A stretch of DNA of 64,000 nt from Hydrogenovibrio sp965140365 (lineage in GTDB: Bacteria; Pseudomonadota; Gammaproteobacteria; Thiomicrospirales; Thiomicrospiraceae). The notes under the pieces are model-generated. The model did not search any database. It was not told the DNA's origin and saw nothing but the letters and a program-made list of their open reading frames with translations. Below are positions 16,623 through 26,770 of this stretch, piece after piece (the first letter of the stretch is position 1; each line of letters starts with the position of its first letter). The stretch lies in assembly GCA_965140365.1 (NCBI GenBank), contig OZ223196.1. One strand, written 5' to 3'. The translations under genes were made by a program, and so were the position numbers.

Positions 16623-19238
16623 TCAGGCCAGGGCGGGTTTGTTGTTGAGCAGCCTGCGTACGCGCATTTTAATGATGTCGTTAATGACAAACCACACCAA
16701 CGCGTATAGCCAGATATAGAGCGCATATTCCCAGCCAATCGGTGTGACGAACAGTCCGTACACCGCAATGAAGGTGGCGAGAATTTCGGTTCCGAAGGTG
16801 GCGGCCATCAGTAACGGCGACGGCCAAGGCCGCTTCCAGAACCAGTCTTCGGTGCGGGTGATGTAAAGGGTGCTGTGCCCGGCCACAATCAGTTTCAAGA
16901 ACAGCAGGGTTTGAATCATATCTTCGCTGATGCCCATTTCCAGCAGGACGAAGAACAGCACGAAAGACGAAATCACACCGCTGATGCCCAATACAGTGGA
17001 AACGGTTAACAGCGAGTGCACTTCCCAGCGCACCGGCTTGTTCTGAACCTTGGTGTGGTCATAGGCGATGGCCAGAATCGGAATATCGTTCAAAAGCGCC
17101 AATAAGATAATCATTAAGGGGGTAATCGGGTAGAAATTGAATACCACGATGCTCAGGGCCATAAACAGAATGATGCGGATGGTTTCCGCCACGCGGAAAG
17201 TGGCGTAGCTTTTCATGCGCTCGAAAGTAATCCGGGCCTGTTCGATGGCATGGTTGATGACCGATAAGCCCGGAGAGGTGAGGATAATGTCCGCCGCCGC
17301 CCGAGCCGCATCGGTGGCGTTGGAGACCGCGAAACCGCAGTCGGCTTTTTTCAAGGCCGGTGCATCGTTGACGCCGTCGCCGGTCATGCCGACGATGTGG
17401 TCGGCCTTTTGTAAGGTGTCGATGATGGTGTATTTGTCTTCCGGGCGTACTTCTGCAAAGATGTCCACGCTTTCCAGCGTTTCAATCACCACCGATTCGT
17501 GAGTGTGAATGAATTCGCGGGTCAGCATTTCCATATCAAAATTCTGTTCCAGAGAGGTCATGACGTCCTCGGCAAAGGCTTCCGCCGCCTGATGACTGAC
17601 TTCCGGGTGCAATCGTTGATAGAGGGCGTTACTGAGCGCTTTGGCGAACCCGATGAGTTCATGGCTGCCTTTACCGGATAACTCGGCGGAGCGAATGCTG
17701 CGTTGCCGTAAGCCCAAGCGGTGGCCGATTTCGCGGGCGATGGCCACGTTGTCGCCGGTAATCATTTTGACGCGCACCCCATTCTTAGTCATATTGAGGA
17801 TGACGTCGGCGGAATCTTCCCGTTCCGGGTCGATGAGCGGAATCAAGCCGACCAGTTGGACGGCGTTATTTTCGGTTTGCACTGCGACGGCCAGCGTCCG
17901 ATACCCTTTGTCGGCAAAGGTGTCGATGCTTCGATTGATGGCAATGAGTTCGTTCCCCTGAATGTCCGCCATTTCCAATAATACCTGAGCCGCACCCTTG
18001 AACACGGTCAATTGTTGCGCGCCGTATTCGACTTGGGCAGATGTGTATTTGGTTACCGGATCAAAGGGCGTAAAATTCTGTTGTGTCCATTGTTTCCAGT
18101 CGGTGTTGGGAAAGCGTTCGTCCAGATAGTGAAATAACGGCAGTTCGATCGGGTCCCGGTTTTCCTGGCGTGAAGCGAGAACCGCGTAAGTGAATAACTG
18201 CTCTTCATGATAGCCGTCAAACACCAGTGGCTTGGCCACCTGCATTTCGTTTTTGGTCAGGGTGCCGGTTTTATCCGAACAAAAAATATCCACGCCCGCC
18301 AATTCTTCAATGGCCGTCAGGCGCGATACAATCGCTTGTTTACGCGCCAGATTCACCGCGCCGACGGCCATGGTGACCGACAAAACGGCGGGCAAGGCCA
18401 CCGGTACGGCCGCCACGGTCAACACCAGCGCGAAGCGGGCAATTTCCAGCATGTCTTCGTGACGGAACAGGCCGACGACCAAAATAATCGCGACCAGCAC
18501 TAAGGTCATCAAAATCAAGAAGTTGCCGATTTTGATGACCATTTTCTGAAAGTGGCTGCGTTCTTCCAGAGACGCTTTTGCCACCAGCGATACCACAGCA
18601 TTGAACCGTGTATGTTGACCGGTATTGACCACCACGGCGACCATCTCGCCTTGTTTGACCACCGTGTTGCTGTACGCGACTTCGCCTTGGCGCTTGGTCA
18701 CGGGCAAGGATTCGCCGGTCAGTGAAGACTCGTCGATGGAAAGAAAATCGCCTCTGAGCAGTTGCACGTCGGCTGGCACCACATCGCCGATGCGAATGCG
18801 GATGATATCGCCGGGCACCAACTCCTTGGCGGGTAACGCACAATATTGACCGTCTCGCAGGGCTCGAACTTCCAATGAAACTTGTTGTTTGAGAACCTTC
18901 AGAGCGTTGAGCGCGCGGTGTTCCTGAAAGAAATCCAGCACCACATTAATCAACAGCATAATAAGGATGACGATGAAATCTTCCCATTTCTGAACGATGG
19001 CTGACAAGAGGGCCGCGATTTCAATCATCCACGGAATCGGCCCCCAAAAACGCCGGAAAATACGATGCCAAAGTGGTTCTTCTTTTTCAATGATTTCATT
19101 GGGGCCGAAGGTTTCCAAACGGGTTTGAGCTTCGTTTTTACTCAGGCCTTGTTCCGGCGAAACTTCGAAGTAGGAAAGCGTATCCGCCGCTTGCTGGTTA
19201 TGGTAATCATCGGTGTTTTTGAGTTCGATTCTGTTCAT
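16623..19238 (-). CDS. P-type ATPase, plasma-membrane H+-ATPase type (P-IIIA)
   Basis: This 871-aa cation pump shows every P-type hallmark. LTGESLPVTK is the actuator-domain motif, FCSDKTGTLTKNE holds the phosphorylated aspartate, and MTGDGVNDAPALKKADCGFAV is the hinge motif. The N-terminus lacks heavy-metal CxxC domains. The pattern AVPVALPAVLSVTMAVGA in helix 4 fits plasma-membrane proton-efflux ATPases rather than calcium or heavy-metal pumps. It should export protons with ATP at the inner membrane. It is monocistronic. Confidence 0.88.
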   Translation of the reverse strand: MNRIELKNTDDYHNQQAADTLSYFEVSPEQGLSKNEAQTRLETFGPNEIIEKEEPLWHRIFRRFWGPIPWMIEIAALLSAIVQKWEDFIVILIMLLINVVLDFFQEHRALNALKVLKQQVSLEVRALRDGQYCALPAKELVPGDIIRIRIGDVVPADVQLLRGDFLSIDESSLTGESLPVTKRQGEVAYSNTVVKQGEMVAVVVNTGQHTRFNAVVSLVAKASLEERSHFQKMVIKIGNFLILMTLVLVAIILVVGLFRHEDMLEIARFALVLTVAAVPVALPAVLSVTMAVGAVNLARKQAIVSRLTAIEELAGVDIFCSDKTGTLTKNEMQVAKPLVFDGYHEEQLFTYAVLASRQENRDPIELPLFHYLDERFPNTDWKQWTQQNFTPFDPVTKYTSAQVEYGAQQLTVFKGAAQVLLEMADIQGNELIAINRSIDTFADKGYRTLAVAVQTENNAVQLVGLIPLIDPEREDSADVILNMTKNGVRVKMITGDNVAIAREIGHRLGLRQRSIRSAELSGKGSHELIGFAKALSNALYQRLHPEVSHQAAEAFAEDVMTSLEQNFDMEMLTREFIHTHESVVIETLESVDIFAEVRPEDKYTIIDTLQKADHIVGMTGDGVNDAPALKKADCGFAVSNATDAARAAADIILTSPGLSVINHAIEQARITFERMKSYATFRVAETIRIILFMALSIVVFNFYPITPLMIILLALLNDIPILAIAYDHTKVQNKPVRWEVHSLLTVSTVLGISGVISSFVLFFVLLEMGISEDMIQTLLFLKLIVAGHSTLYITRTEDWFWKRPWPSPLLMAATFGTEILATFIAVYGLFVTPIGWEYALYIWLYALVWFVINDIIKMRVRRLLNNKPALA

Positions 19239-19360
19239 CTGGCCGAATCCTGGTGGCTAGGAAGAAGTGCTGACTAAAACAAACATAATCAAACTGGACC
19301 GGACAGTCAAAGGTTTCTTAGTCGATGGCGTACAATTCCGTCGGTTTTAACGTTTTTAAG

Positions 19361-21121
19361 TCACTCTTTGATGGATTCGGCATACGTTATGAAACTCGGG
19401 TAAGCAAGTGGCTTGGCGAAATAATACCCTTGGAAAAAATGGCAGCCCATTTCCTCCAGAGCGATTTTCTGGCCTTCGGTTTCGACGCCTTCGGCGATGA
19501 TCTCCAAGTCCAGCGCTTCGCTCATGGTGATGATGGTTTGGGTGAGGGTTTGATTGCTTTTGTCTTCCAGCAGGTTGCGAACGAACGACTGGTCGATTTT
19601 CAACTGGTCCAGCGGCAGAGCGCGGATATTGGAGAGTGAGGAGTAACCCGTTCCGAAATCGTCCATGGAAAACTCCAGGCCATGTTGCTTGAGCTGACAG
19701 AGTTTATCGGCGCATTCGTCCAGGTTCAACATGACGGCGCTTTCCGTAATTTCCAGTTTCAATTGGGTAGGGCGAATCTGATATTGCTTCATAGAGTTGA
19801 GGGTTTTTTCGACAAAGTCAGGGTGCCGCAACTGTTGTTCACTGACATTAATCGACAAGGTGGTTTTGGCCAAAATGGGGTGTGTTTTCCATCCCGCCAA
19901 TAACCGACAGGCTTCTTCTTGAACCCAATCGCCGATGCCGACAATCAAGCCGTTTTTTTCAGCCAGTGGAATAAAGTCGGCGGGGGAAATCATGCCTTTT
20001 TGTGGATGGTTCCAGCGAATCAAAGCTTCGGCGCCGACCAAGCAGCCGCCGGAATTGAGTTGGGGTTGCAGGTACAGTTCGAATTGGTCTTCTTTCAAGG
20101 CATGACGTAGGTCTTTTTCCAACTCAAGTTTTTGCTCCAACGCCTGTTGAATGGACGGGTCAAAGGTGTAAATGCAGTTGCGCCCGGAGCGCTTGGCGTG
20201 GTGAAGAGCACTGTCGGCTTTTTTGAGGAGCTCTTGCGCGGAATGTCGGTGGTCGAACAGCGCGATGCCGATGCAACAGGCGCTGAAATATTCCAAACCA
20301 TTCAAAGTGAAAGGTTCACTGAGTTTGCTTTGAATCCATTCGGCTTGTTGAATGGCATCATTTAATGCCAGCTTGCTCGTCAGGCTTTCGAGGATGACAA
20401 CGAACTCATCACTGCCCCAGCGACCGACGGTGGCATCCTCGAAATCCAGGCAGGCATGAATGCGGCGCGCCACTTCCACCAGCAGTAAGTCGCCCATGCC
20501 GTGACCGCAGGTGTCGTTTAAGCTTTTGAAATCGTCCAGGTCAATAAATAGGACCGCACCACTGGTATTGACTTGGTTCGGTTTTTGGAGTGCCTTTTGA
20601 AGGGTGTTTTCCAACAGTTGCCGGTTGGGGAGGCGTGTCAGGGTGTCGTAGAAAGCCAGGCGTTCGATGGTGGCTTCGTCTGCCTTGTTTTGAGAAATGT
20701 CCGTCAGGGTGCCGACATAGTAAGGTCGTTTTCGGAAAGGGGATTGGAACGTTGAAATGGTGAGGCGCTCGGCGTATTCATCGCCGTTTTTGCGTTTGTT
20801 CCAGACTTCGCCTTGCCAATGTCCGGTGCGCTTCAGTTCGTGCCACAAGCGGGGGTAGAAGTCATCCCCCTGCCGACCGGAGTTGAAAACCGCTGGCGTT
20901 TGCCCGATGACCTCTTCCGGCGGGTAACCGGTGATGTCGCAAAACGCGCGATTCACATTGAGGATACGCGCCCGTTGGTCGGTGATGATAATGGGTTTGG
21001 GAAGGTGTTCGAAGGCAAGGGCTAAAAAATGCAGTTGTTTGTAGCGATACAACACAACCCCTAAGAGAATCAGGCTCAAGATGCTGAGGGAAACTGCGAG
21101 AGAGATGCCGTTTAATTCCAT
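19361..21121 (-). CDS. PAS-GGDEF-EAL c-di-GMP signalling protein
   Basis: This 586-aa protein has one N-terminal membrane segment (LAVSLSILSLILLGVVLYRY), a PAS domain (about residues 30-145), a GGDEF domain and an EAL domain. The GGDEF motif reads GSDEF (VGRWGSDEFVVI), which likely weakens or abolishes cyclase activity. The EAL domain keeps its catalytic motifs: EALIRW, LEITES, DDFGTGYSSL, KIDQSFV and AEGVET. A phosphodiesterase role is therefore favoured, perhaps with GTP sensing by the degenerate GGDEF (inference). The 290 bases upstream hold nothing recognised. Confidence 0.9.
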   Translation of the reverse strand: MELNGISLAVSLSILSLILLGVVLYRYKQLHFLALAFEHLPKPIIITDQRARILNVNRAFCDITGYPPEEVIGQTPAVFNSGRQGDDFYPRLWHELKRTGHWQGEVWNKRKNGDEYAERLTISTFQSPFRKRPYYVGTLTDISQNKADEATIERLAFYDTLTRLPNRQLLENTLQKALQKPNQVNTSGAVLFIDLDDFKSLNDTCGHGMGDLLLVEVARRIHACLDFEDATVGRWGSDEFVVILESLTSKLALNDAIQQAEWIQSKLSEPFTLNGLEYFSACCIGIALFDHRHSAQELLKKADSALHHAKRSGRNCIYTFDPSIQQALEQKLELEKDLRHALKEDQFELYLQPQLNSGGCLVGAEALIRWNHPQKGMISPADFIPLAEKNGLIVGIGDWVQEEACRLLAGWKTHPILAKTTLSINVSEQQLRHPDFVEKTLNSMKQYQIRPTQLKLEITESAVMLNLDECADKLCQLKQHGLEFSMDDFGTGYSSLSNIRALPLDQLKIDQSFVRNLLEDKSNQTLTQTIITMSEALDLEIIAEGVETEGQKIALEEMGCHFFQGYYFAKPLAYPSFITYAESIKE

Positions 21122-21411
21122 TGAGTTGCCTTAGGTTGCGTTAAAAACGCCAGAATTACTTAAAAAAAACTACCACTGTTCTACCACTTGTTTTCAGACT
21201 GCTGATGATTCGTATTTTTAAAGCGAGAAAAAAACGATAATCGTTTACTTGTTATGGTTGTTTTAACCCGCTGTGAGCATGCTTTTACGTCATAGACCCC
21301 GACGGTTGAGTGAACTTCCCTTCGCCGGAATTAAAGTTGCTTTGCTCTGTTATGGGAGCAATTATGTCGCCATGTTTTGCAAAAATCAAGGTCCAGTGTG
21401 GAGCAATACAT

Positions 21412-21627
21412 ATGAATAAGATTGGGCCAAGAGTCAAAACCGTTCGGGAAGGTTTCGGTTTTACCCAAGAACAATTGGTTGCCAAGTGCAATTTAATTGG
21501 TTGGAATATTAGCCGAAGCACACTCGCAAAAATAGAAGCAAGAGTTCGACGTGTGACGGATTTTGAGGTGAGTTTTCTTGCCAAAGCCTTGAAGGTACCG
21601 GAACAAAAGTTCTTCGATAGTGACTAG
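21412..21627 (+). CDS. Small XRE-type HTH DNA-binding protein
   Basis: This 71-aa protein (MNKIGPRVKTVREGFGFTQEQLVAK) has a Cro/CI-type helix-turn-helix, with the recognition part near NISRSTLAKIEARVRRVTDFEVSFLAKAL. The start is placed at ATG 21412 because GGAG lies about eight bases upstream; the frame is open upstream from 21310 without a ribosome site. No partner toxin is adjacent. It converges with another small HTH gene across a palindromic terminator. Confidence 0.75.
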   Translation: MNKIGPRVKTVREGFGFTQEQLVAKCNLIGWNISRSTLAKIEARVRRVTDFEVSFLAKALKVPEQKFFDSD

Positions 21628-21670
21628 GCCTAAGCGATTCCGGTTGACGTGATTGATGTGGTGAATGCTT

Positions 21671-21694
21671 GAAACGCCCAGGCCTGGGCGTTTC
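21671..21694. terminator. Perfect palindrome terminator with CCAGGCCTGG
   Basis: GAAACGCCCAGG is followed directly by its reverse complement, a 24-bp perfect palindrome centred on the decamer at 21678-21687. It lies between two convergent HTH genes, so it probably serves both. Confidence 0.6.
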
Positions 21695-21725
21695 AGGGAA
21701 GGGTTGGCCTATAAAGTCGGCTGGT

Positions 21726-21935
21726 TCAGTCGTTGGGTTGGAATTCCAACAAATCGCCCGGTTGGCAATCCAGATGTTCGCAAATGGCTTCCAGTGTGGA
21801 AAGCCGAATTGCTTTGGCTTTGCCGGTTTTTAAAATCGACAGATTCTGTTCGGTGATGCCAATCCGTTTGGCCAGTTCATTGGATTTCATCTTACGTTGT
21901 GCCAGTACAACGTCCAGATTCACGATAATCGCCAT
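21726..21935 (-). CDS. Cro/CI-type HTH regulator paired with a DUF2975 protein
   Basis: This 69-aa protein (MAIIVNLDVVLAQRKMKSNELAKRIGITEQNLSILKTGKAKAIRLSTLEAICEHLDCQPGDLLEF) matches the short YozG-like HTH_26 repressors that usually accompany DUF2975 membrane proteins. The upstream gene is exactly that, ending 11 bases before this start. A role in controlling that small operon is expected but not shown. Confidence 0.85.
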   Translation of the reverse strand: MAIIVNLDVVLAQRKMKSNELAKRIGITEQNLSILKTGKAKAIRLSTLEAICEHLDCQPGDLLEFQPND

Positions 21936-21946
21936 TCGATGTCCTT

Positions 21947-22501
21947 TTACACAGTGTATTTTTGTTCTTCAGACAAGTTTTGCCCTTCTTCCACCACCCA
22001 TGCGATGAAAAACGTCATGGCGGCGACAATCATAATCATCAATTCGGCAGAACCGAAGCCAACCGTTAACAGCCGTTCTCCAGGCGGATTCTGCCAGGTG
22101 AAGACAACGCTTTTAGCCGACTCGTAAAGCATGGACGTCACGACCCACAGCAGTAAAGCCTTGGCAATGTGCTTGAACAAACGCACCTGCTGGTAAGAAA
22201 AGATAATGCCCTGTTGGTAATAACGAAACAGTTTATCGATGTTCACCAACCCGTAAATCAAAGACAGAATCACCGGCAGGGCCGCCAGAAAGCCGAGCCA
22301 TTGTAATGGGGTGGTAAGCGTATTGTCCAGAATCGGTTGCGGCGCGGTATTGACGTTAATCAGGGTTTGGGGCAGATGATTAATGAACCCCCAGTAGACC
22401 ACGTAATATAACGGGACGGCAGCCATTAAAAAACGTGTGATCAGCCGAAACGCACGGCTGAAGGATTGAATGCGGGATAAGTTTTGGTTTGTTTGGTTCA
22501 T
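21947..22501 (-). CDS. DUF2975 integral membrane protein
   Basis: This 184-aa protein has four hydrophobic helices (about residues 20-45, 67-90, 110-130 and 145-170) typical of DUF2975. It is the first gene of a two-gene operon with the HTH protein. Biochemical function is unknown. It diverges from hrpA across a 188-base gap rich in A and T. Confidence 0.75.
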   Translation of the reverse strand: MNQTNQNLSRIQSFSRAFRLITRFLMAAVPLYYVVYWGFINHLPQTLINVNTAPQPILDNTLTTPLQWLGFLAALPVILSLIYGLVNIDKLFRYYQQGIIFSYQQVRLFKHIAKALLLWVVTSMLYESAKSVVFTWQNPPGERLLTVGFGSAELMIMIVAAMTFFIAWVVEEGQNLSEEQKYTV

Positions 22502-22689
22502 GTAGCACTCCGTAAAAATGATTGAACTCAGGGATTAGTATAATTATTTATTATCGTTTTACAATAAATTATTAATGAAATTTAGTTATTTTTAAAATTG
22601 GAGGTGCTTGGCCGGGTGCGTCTTTTGCCGAATGGGCCGAACTAGCGTAAAATTCCCTTCTTAATTTTTCATACGATTCAAATCCCCTA

Positions 22690-25600
22690 ATGGCCGATTC
22701 CATCCAATTCAAAGACAAGTCATCGATTATCGAGGCGCTTGAGCAAACCTTGTCGAAAGACCGTTTTGCCTTGAAGCGACAGTTCAAGCGTTTCAAACTC
22801 GATTCGGACGCGGATGTCGAGGCGTTGCAGAATGATTCGGCTTGGCAAAAATTTCAGGCCCGTTTGACGGCGTCGGTGCAAGCTGTCGTGGCCAACCGGC
22901 AAGCCGTGCCGAAAATTTCTTACGATAAACTCCCAGTGGCCGAACGCCGCAAGGAGATTCTGGCGCTGATTCAAAACCACCAAGTGGTGGTGATTGCCGG
23001 GGAAACGGGCTCGGGGAAAACCACTCAGATTCCGAAAATTTGCCTGGAAGCGGGGCGCGGTATTTTCGGCCGAATCGGCTGTACTCAGCCGAGACGCTTG
23101 GCGGCGCGCAGTGTGGCCGAGCGAATTGCCGAGGAACTCGGTTCCAAGCTCGGCGAGCTGGTCGGGTATCAAGTGCGGTTTCACGACCAGGTGCATCCGC
23201 AAAGTTTGTTGAAGGTGATGACCGACGGGATTCTGCTGGCAGAAGTCCAGAACGACCCCTTTTTGAATCAGTACGACACCATTATTATTGATGAAGCGCA
23301 TGAGCGCTCCATCAACATCGACTTCCTGCTTGGCATTTTGAAAAAACTGCTGCCGAAGCGCCCGGATTTGAAACTCATCATCACCTCCGCCACCATCGAC
23401 ACCGAACGCTTTGCGCAATTCTTTGAAGGGGCACCGATTATCGAAGTCAGCGGACGGACCTATCCGGTGGAAGTCCGCTACAACCCTTTGGTGAAAATCG
23501 AAGACGACGACGGTAACGAATTCGAGCAGGACATTCCCACCGCTATCGGTTATGCCTTGGAAGAGCTGGCGGAAATCGACCCGTTCGGCGATGTGCTGGT
23601 GTTTCAAGTCGGTGAACGCGACATCAAGGAAACCGCGGAATACTTGCGCAAACAGCATTTGAAAAACACCGAAATCGTGCCCTTGTACGCGCGTTTGAGT
23701 ATGGCGGAGCAGAACAAGGTGTTCCAGCTGTCGCAAAAGCGACGGGTGATTTTATCGACTAATGTGGCGGAAACCTCTTTGACGGTGCCGGGCATTAAGT
23801 TCGTGATTGACCCAGGCCTGGTCAGAATCAGCCGTTATTCGGTGCGCTCCAAGGTACAGCGTTTGCCGATTGAAAAAATCTCCCAGGCCTCGGCTAATCA
23901 ACGGGCGGGGCGTTGCGGCCGGGTCAGCTCCGGGGTGTGCATCCGTTTGTACGACGAAGACGATTTCAACAGTCGTTCGGCCTTTACGCCGCCGGAAATT
24001 CACCGCACTTCGCTCGCGACGGTGATTTTGCAGATGACGCAAATGAAACTGGGGGCGGTGAAGCATTTTCCGTTTATCGAACCGCCGGAAGATAAAGCGG
24101 TGAATGACGGTTATCGTCAATTGCACGAAATCGGCGCGTTGGATGAAAATCGCCGTTTGACCGACAGTGGCCGTCAGCTGGCCAAACTACCGTTGGACCC
24201 GCGCATGGCGAAGATGGTGTTGGAAGGGCAGAAGAACGGTGTCTTGGCCGAAGTACTGGTGATTGCCTCGGCCATCAGCATTCAAGACCCGCGTGATATG
24301 AACGAAGCCAATCGTCAGGCCGCCAACCAGGCGCATAAACCCTTTGAAGACCCGCGTTCCGACTTCCTGTTTTTCCTCAATCTGTGGCGTTTTTATGAAG
24401 ACAAACGACGTCACCTGAGCCAAAACAAACTGCGCAAACTCTGCAAAACCAATTTCCTGTCCTATCTGCGAATGAAAGAATGGCACGACTTGTTTTTCCA
24501 ATTGGAAATGAGCTTGAAGCGCATCGGTGTCAAAGTCGGTGACCTGCATCTGTTTGAAGAAGTGAAGCAGGGCAAGACGGTCACCGAACGTTTATCGGAC
24601 ATGCATTCGATGGCGGTGCATCGTTCCTTGATGGCGGGACTGTTGGGGAATATCGCCATGCGGGACGACGAAAAGTCCTATTTGGGGGCGCGTAACACCA
24701 AATTGTTTATCCACCCGAGTTCGGTGCTGTTCAAACGTAAACCGAAGTGGATGCTGTCTGGCGAACTGGTTGAAACCTCGAAGCTCTATGCCCGCAACAA
24801 TGCGGTTATCGACATTCACTGGGTGGAAGCGCTGGCACCGCATTTGGTCAAACGCAGTTACACCGACCCGCACTGGCAGAAAAAGGCCGGGCAAGTCGGT
24901 GCGTTTGAGTCGGTGACCTTATACGGGCTGCCGATTGTGAACCGACGACGTTGCAATTACGGGCCGATCAATCCCAAGGAAGCCCATAAAATTTTCCTGC
25001 GCCACGCACTGGTGGAAGGGGAGATGCACAGCCGAGTGGCGTTTCTGGCGCATAACCGCCGTTTGATTGACGAAATCCACGACATCGAATCGAAACTGCG
25101 GCGTCCGGACTTTCTGGTGGAAGAAGATGTGCTGTATGAATTTTATCAGGCGCGGATTCCCGAACACATTTACAGCCAACCGGCGTTTGAAAAGTGGGTC
25201 AAGAAAACCGAACAGCGGTCACCGGACACGATTGACGCTTTGAAACTGACGCGTGATTTTCTGCTCAAGCAGTCGGTGGATGCCGGGCTGGCGACGGAAT
25301 ATCCCGATCAGGTCCAGGTCAAGAATCAACTGGAACTCGATGTCGATTACCATTTTGAACCGGGCAAGCAGCAAGATGGCTTGGTGGTGAAAGTGCCGTT
25401 ATCGGCGTTGAATCTGGTGCAAAAATCCGATTTTGATTGGTTGACGCCGGGGTTGCTGAAAGAAAAAACTGCGTTTTATATCAAAGCCTTGCCGAAACAA
25501 CTTCGTAAACAGTTTATACCCGCGCCGCAGACCGCAGACGGGGTGTTGCAGGAAATGTCGCCCACGAAAAAGCTGGACGGTCATGCGGCGGATTACGTCA

Positions 25601-26697
25601 CTCAGTTGGTGTGGGCGCTGAACCGTCGTGGTCAGCAGAAGGTGTCGAGTGCCGACTTTGAGGCAGCCGGTCTGCCGGAGGCCTTGCCGGAACACCTGCA
25701 ACCCTATTTCGTCTTGCAGGACGACAAGGGCAAAACCATTGCCGAGAAGGCCGATCTGGAAGCCCTGAAAACCGAGTATCAACATCTGGTGGATGACCGC
25801 ATTCAGAAACATCAGGCCAAAACCGCGACCGACAGCCAACGGGTCGAGGAATGGAACTTCGGCGATTTGGCACCTTCCCAGACCATTCGCGCCAAAGGGC
25901 TGGAAATGGTGGCTTATCCAGCCTTACGCTGCCGGCCGAATGATTCGGGGGAGGGCGTTGTCATCGAACTGGATTTGGTCGGGGATGAGGAAACCGCGCT
26001 GGCTGAACACGGTGAAGCGGTGCGAGCGTTGTTGGCGTTGAATCTGCCGGATAAAGTGAAGTATTTGCAGAAGAAGTTGCCGATGCAGAAAGCCTGCTTA
26101 TGCTATGCGCCTTACGGTACCTGCGAAGCCCTGACGCAACAGGTCATCGACCGGGCTCTGCGTCAATTGGTGCCGGAGCCGGAAAGCATCCGCACTCAGG
26201 TGGCTTATGAACAGATTTTGGAAACGGTGCGTTCGACATGGATTGAAACCGCGCAGGGCATTGCCAAGCAGGTCAACGATATTCTCACCGGACATCAGAA
26301 AATCGCCAAGCAGGTCAAAGGTAAGGTGAACCCGCGTTGGTTGGCGTCCGTAGCGGACATTCGTGCTCAACTGGATGCCTTGATTGATAAAGATTTCGTG
26401 CGCACCACGCCGGAAACCTGGTTCCGTCAGATGCCTCGCTATTTGCAGGGCTTGGAAAAGCGCTTGGAAAAAATCGACATCGACCCGACGAAAGACCAGA
26501 AAGCGATTCGGGAAATGCAACCGGTGTTGGAAGCCTATGAACGTCTGGCGCAGGATACCGCCTATCGAAATCACCCAGGCCTGGTGGAAATGCGTTGGTT
26601 GCTGGAAGAATTGCGTTTATCCTTGTTTGCCCAACCGATGAAAACCGTCAAGCCGGTCTCGGTGCCTCGTTTATTGAAACAACTGAAAAACCTATAA
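22690..26697 (+). CDS. hrpA: ATP-dependent RNA helicase HrpA
   Basis: This 1335-aa DEAH-box helicase is the length of E. coli HrpA (about 1300). GETGSGKTTQ (residues 104-113) is motif I, IIIDEAHERS (about 199-208) is motif II and ITSATID is motif III. QRAGRCGRVSSG is motif VI. The HA2, OB and long C-terminal DUF3418 regions follow. HrpA acts in the cytoplasm on RNA and on stalled or collided ribosomes. Two perfect CCAGGCCTGG decamers lie inside the gene (23812-23821, 26575-26584), both encoding Pro-Gly-Leu. It starts at ATG 22690 with no strong ribosome site. Confidence 0.93.
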   Translation: MADSIQFKDKSSIIEALEQTLSKDRFALKRQFKRFKLDSDADVEALQNDSAWQKFQARLTASVQAVVANRQAVPKISYDKLPVAERRKEILALIQNHQVVVIAGETGSGKTTQIPKICLEAGRGIFGRIGCTQPRRLAARSVAERIAEELGSKLGELVGYQVRFHDQVHPQSLLKVMTDGILLAEVQNDPFLNQYDTIIIDEAHERSINIDFLLGILKKLLPKRPDLKLIITSATIDTERFAQFFEGAPIIEVSGRTYPVEVRYNPLVKIEDDDGNEFEQDIPTAIGYALEELAEIDPFGDVLVFQVGERDIKETAEYLRKQHLKNTEIVPLYARLSMAEQNKVFQLSQKRRVILSTNVAETSLTVPGIKFVIDPGLVRISRYSVRSKVQRLPIEKISQASANQRAGRCGRVSSGVCIRLYDEDDFNSRSAFTPPEIHRTSLATVILQMTQMKLGAVKHFPFIEPPEDKAVNDGYRQLHEIGALDENRRLTDSGRQLAKLPLDPRMAKMVLEGQKNGVLAEVLVIASAISIQDPRDMNEANRQAANQAHKPFEDPRSDFLFFLNLWRFYEDKRRHLSQNKLRKLCKTNFLSYLRMKEWHDLFFQLEMSLKRIGVKVGDLHLFEEVKQGKTVTERLSDMHSMAVHRSLMAGLLGNIAMRDDEKSYLGARNTKLFIHPSSVLFKRKPKWMLSGELVETSKLYARNNAVIDIHWVEALAPHLVKRSYTDPHWQKKAGQVGAFESVTLYGLPIVNRRRCNYGPINPKEAHKIFLRHALVEGEMHSRVAFLAHNRRLIDEIHDIESKLRRPDFLVEEDVLYEFYQARIPEHIYSQPAFEKWVKKTEQRSPDTIDALKLTRDFLLKQSVDAGLATEYPDQVQVKNQLELDVDYHFEPGKQQDGLVVKVPLSALNLVQKSDFDWLTPGLLKEKTAFYIKALPKQLRKQFIPAPQTADGVLQEMSPTKKLDGHAADYVTQLVWALNRRGQQKVSSADFEAAGLPEALPEHLQPYFVLQDDKGKTIAEKADLEALKTEYQHLVDDRIQKHQAKTATDSQRVEEWNFGDLAPSQTIRAKGLEMVAYPALRCRPNDSGEGVVIELDLVGDEETALAEHGEAVRALLALNLPDKVKYLQKKLPMQKACLCYAPYGTCEALTQQVIDRALRQLVPEPESIRTQVAYEQILETVRSTWIETAQGIAKQVNDILTGHQKIAKQVKGKVNPRWLASVADIRAQLDALIDKDFVRTTPETWFRQMPRYLQGLEKRLEKIDIDPTKDQKAIREMQPVLEAYERLAQDTAYRNHPGLVEMRWLLEELRLSLFAQPMKTVKPVSVPRLLKQLKNL

Positions 26698-26770
26698 CTG
26701 AAAACAGATAAAGGATTCGTACAGAGGCCAGATTGATGAGGGGCTCTGTTTGGGTTCGGAGGAATTTGCC

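Noticed and set aside
21412..22501. Toxin-antitoxin system formed by the two small HTH proteins
   Set aside because: The minus-strand HTH pairs with a DUF2975 membrane protein, a known non-toxin pairing, and the plus-strand HTH has no small partner gene.
22720..23736. 338-codon minus-strand frame inside hrpA
   Set aside because: Antisense shadow of conserved helicase motifs; no family features of its own.
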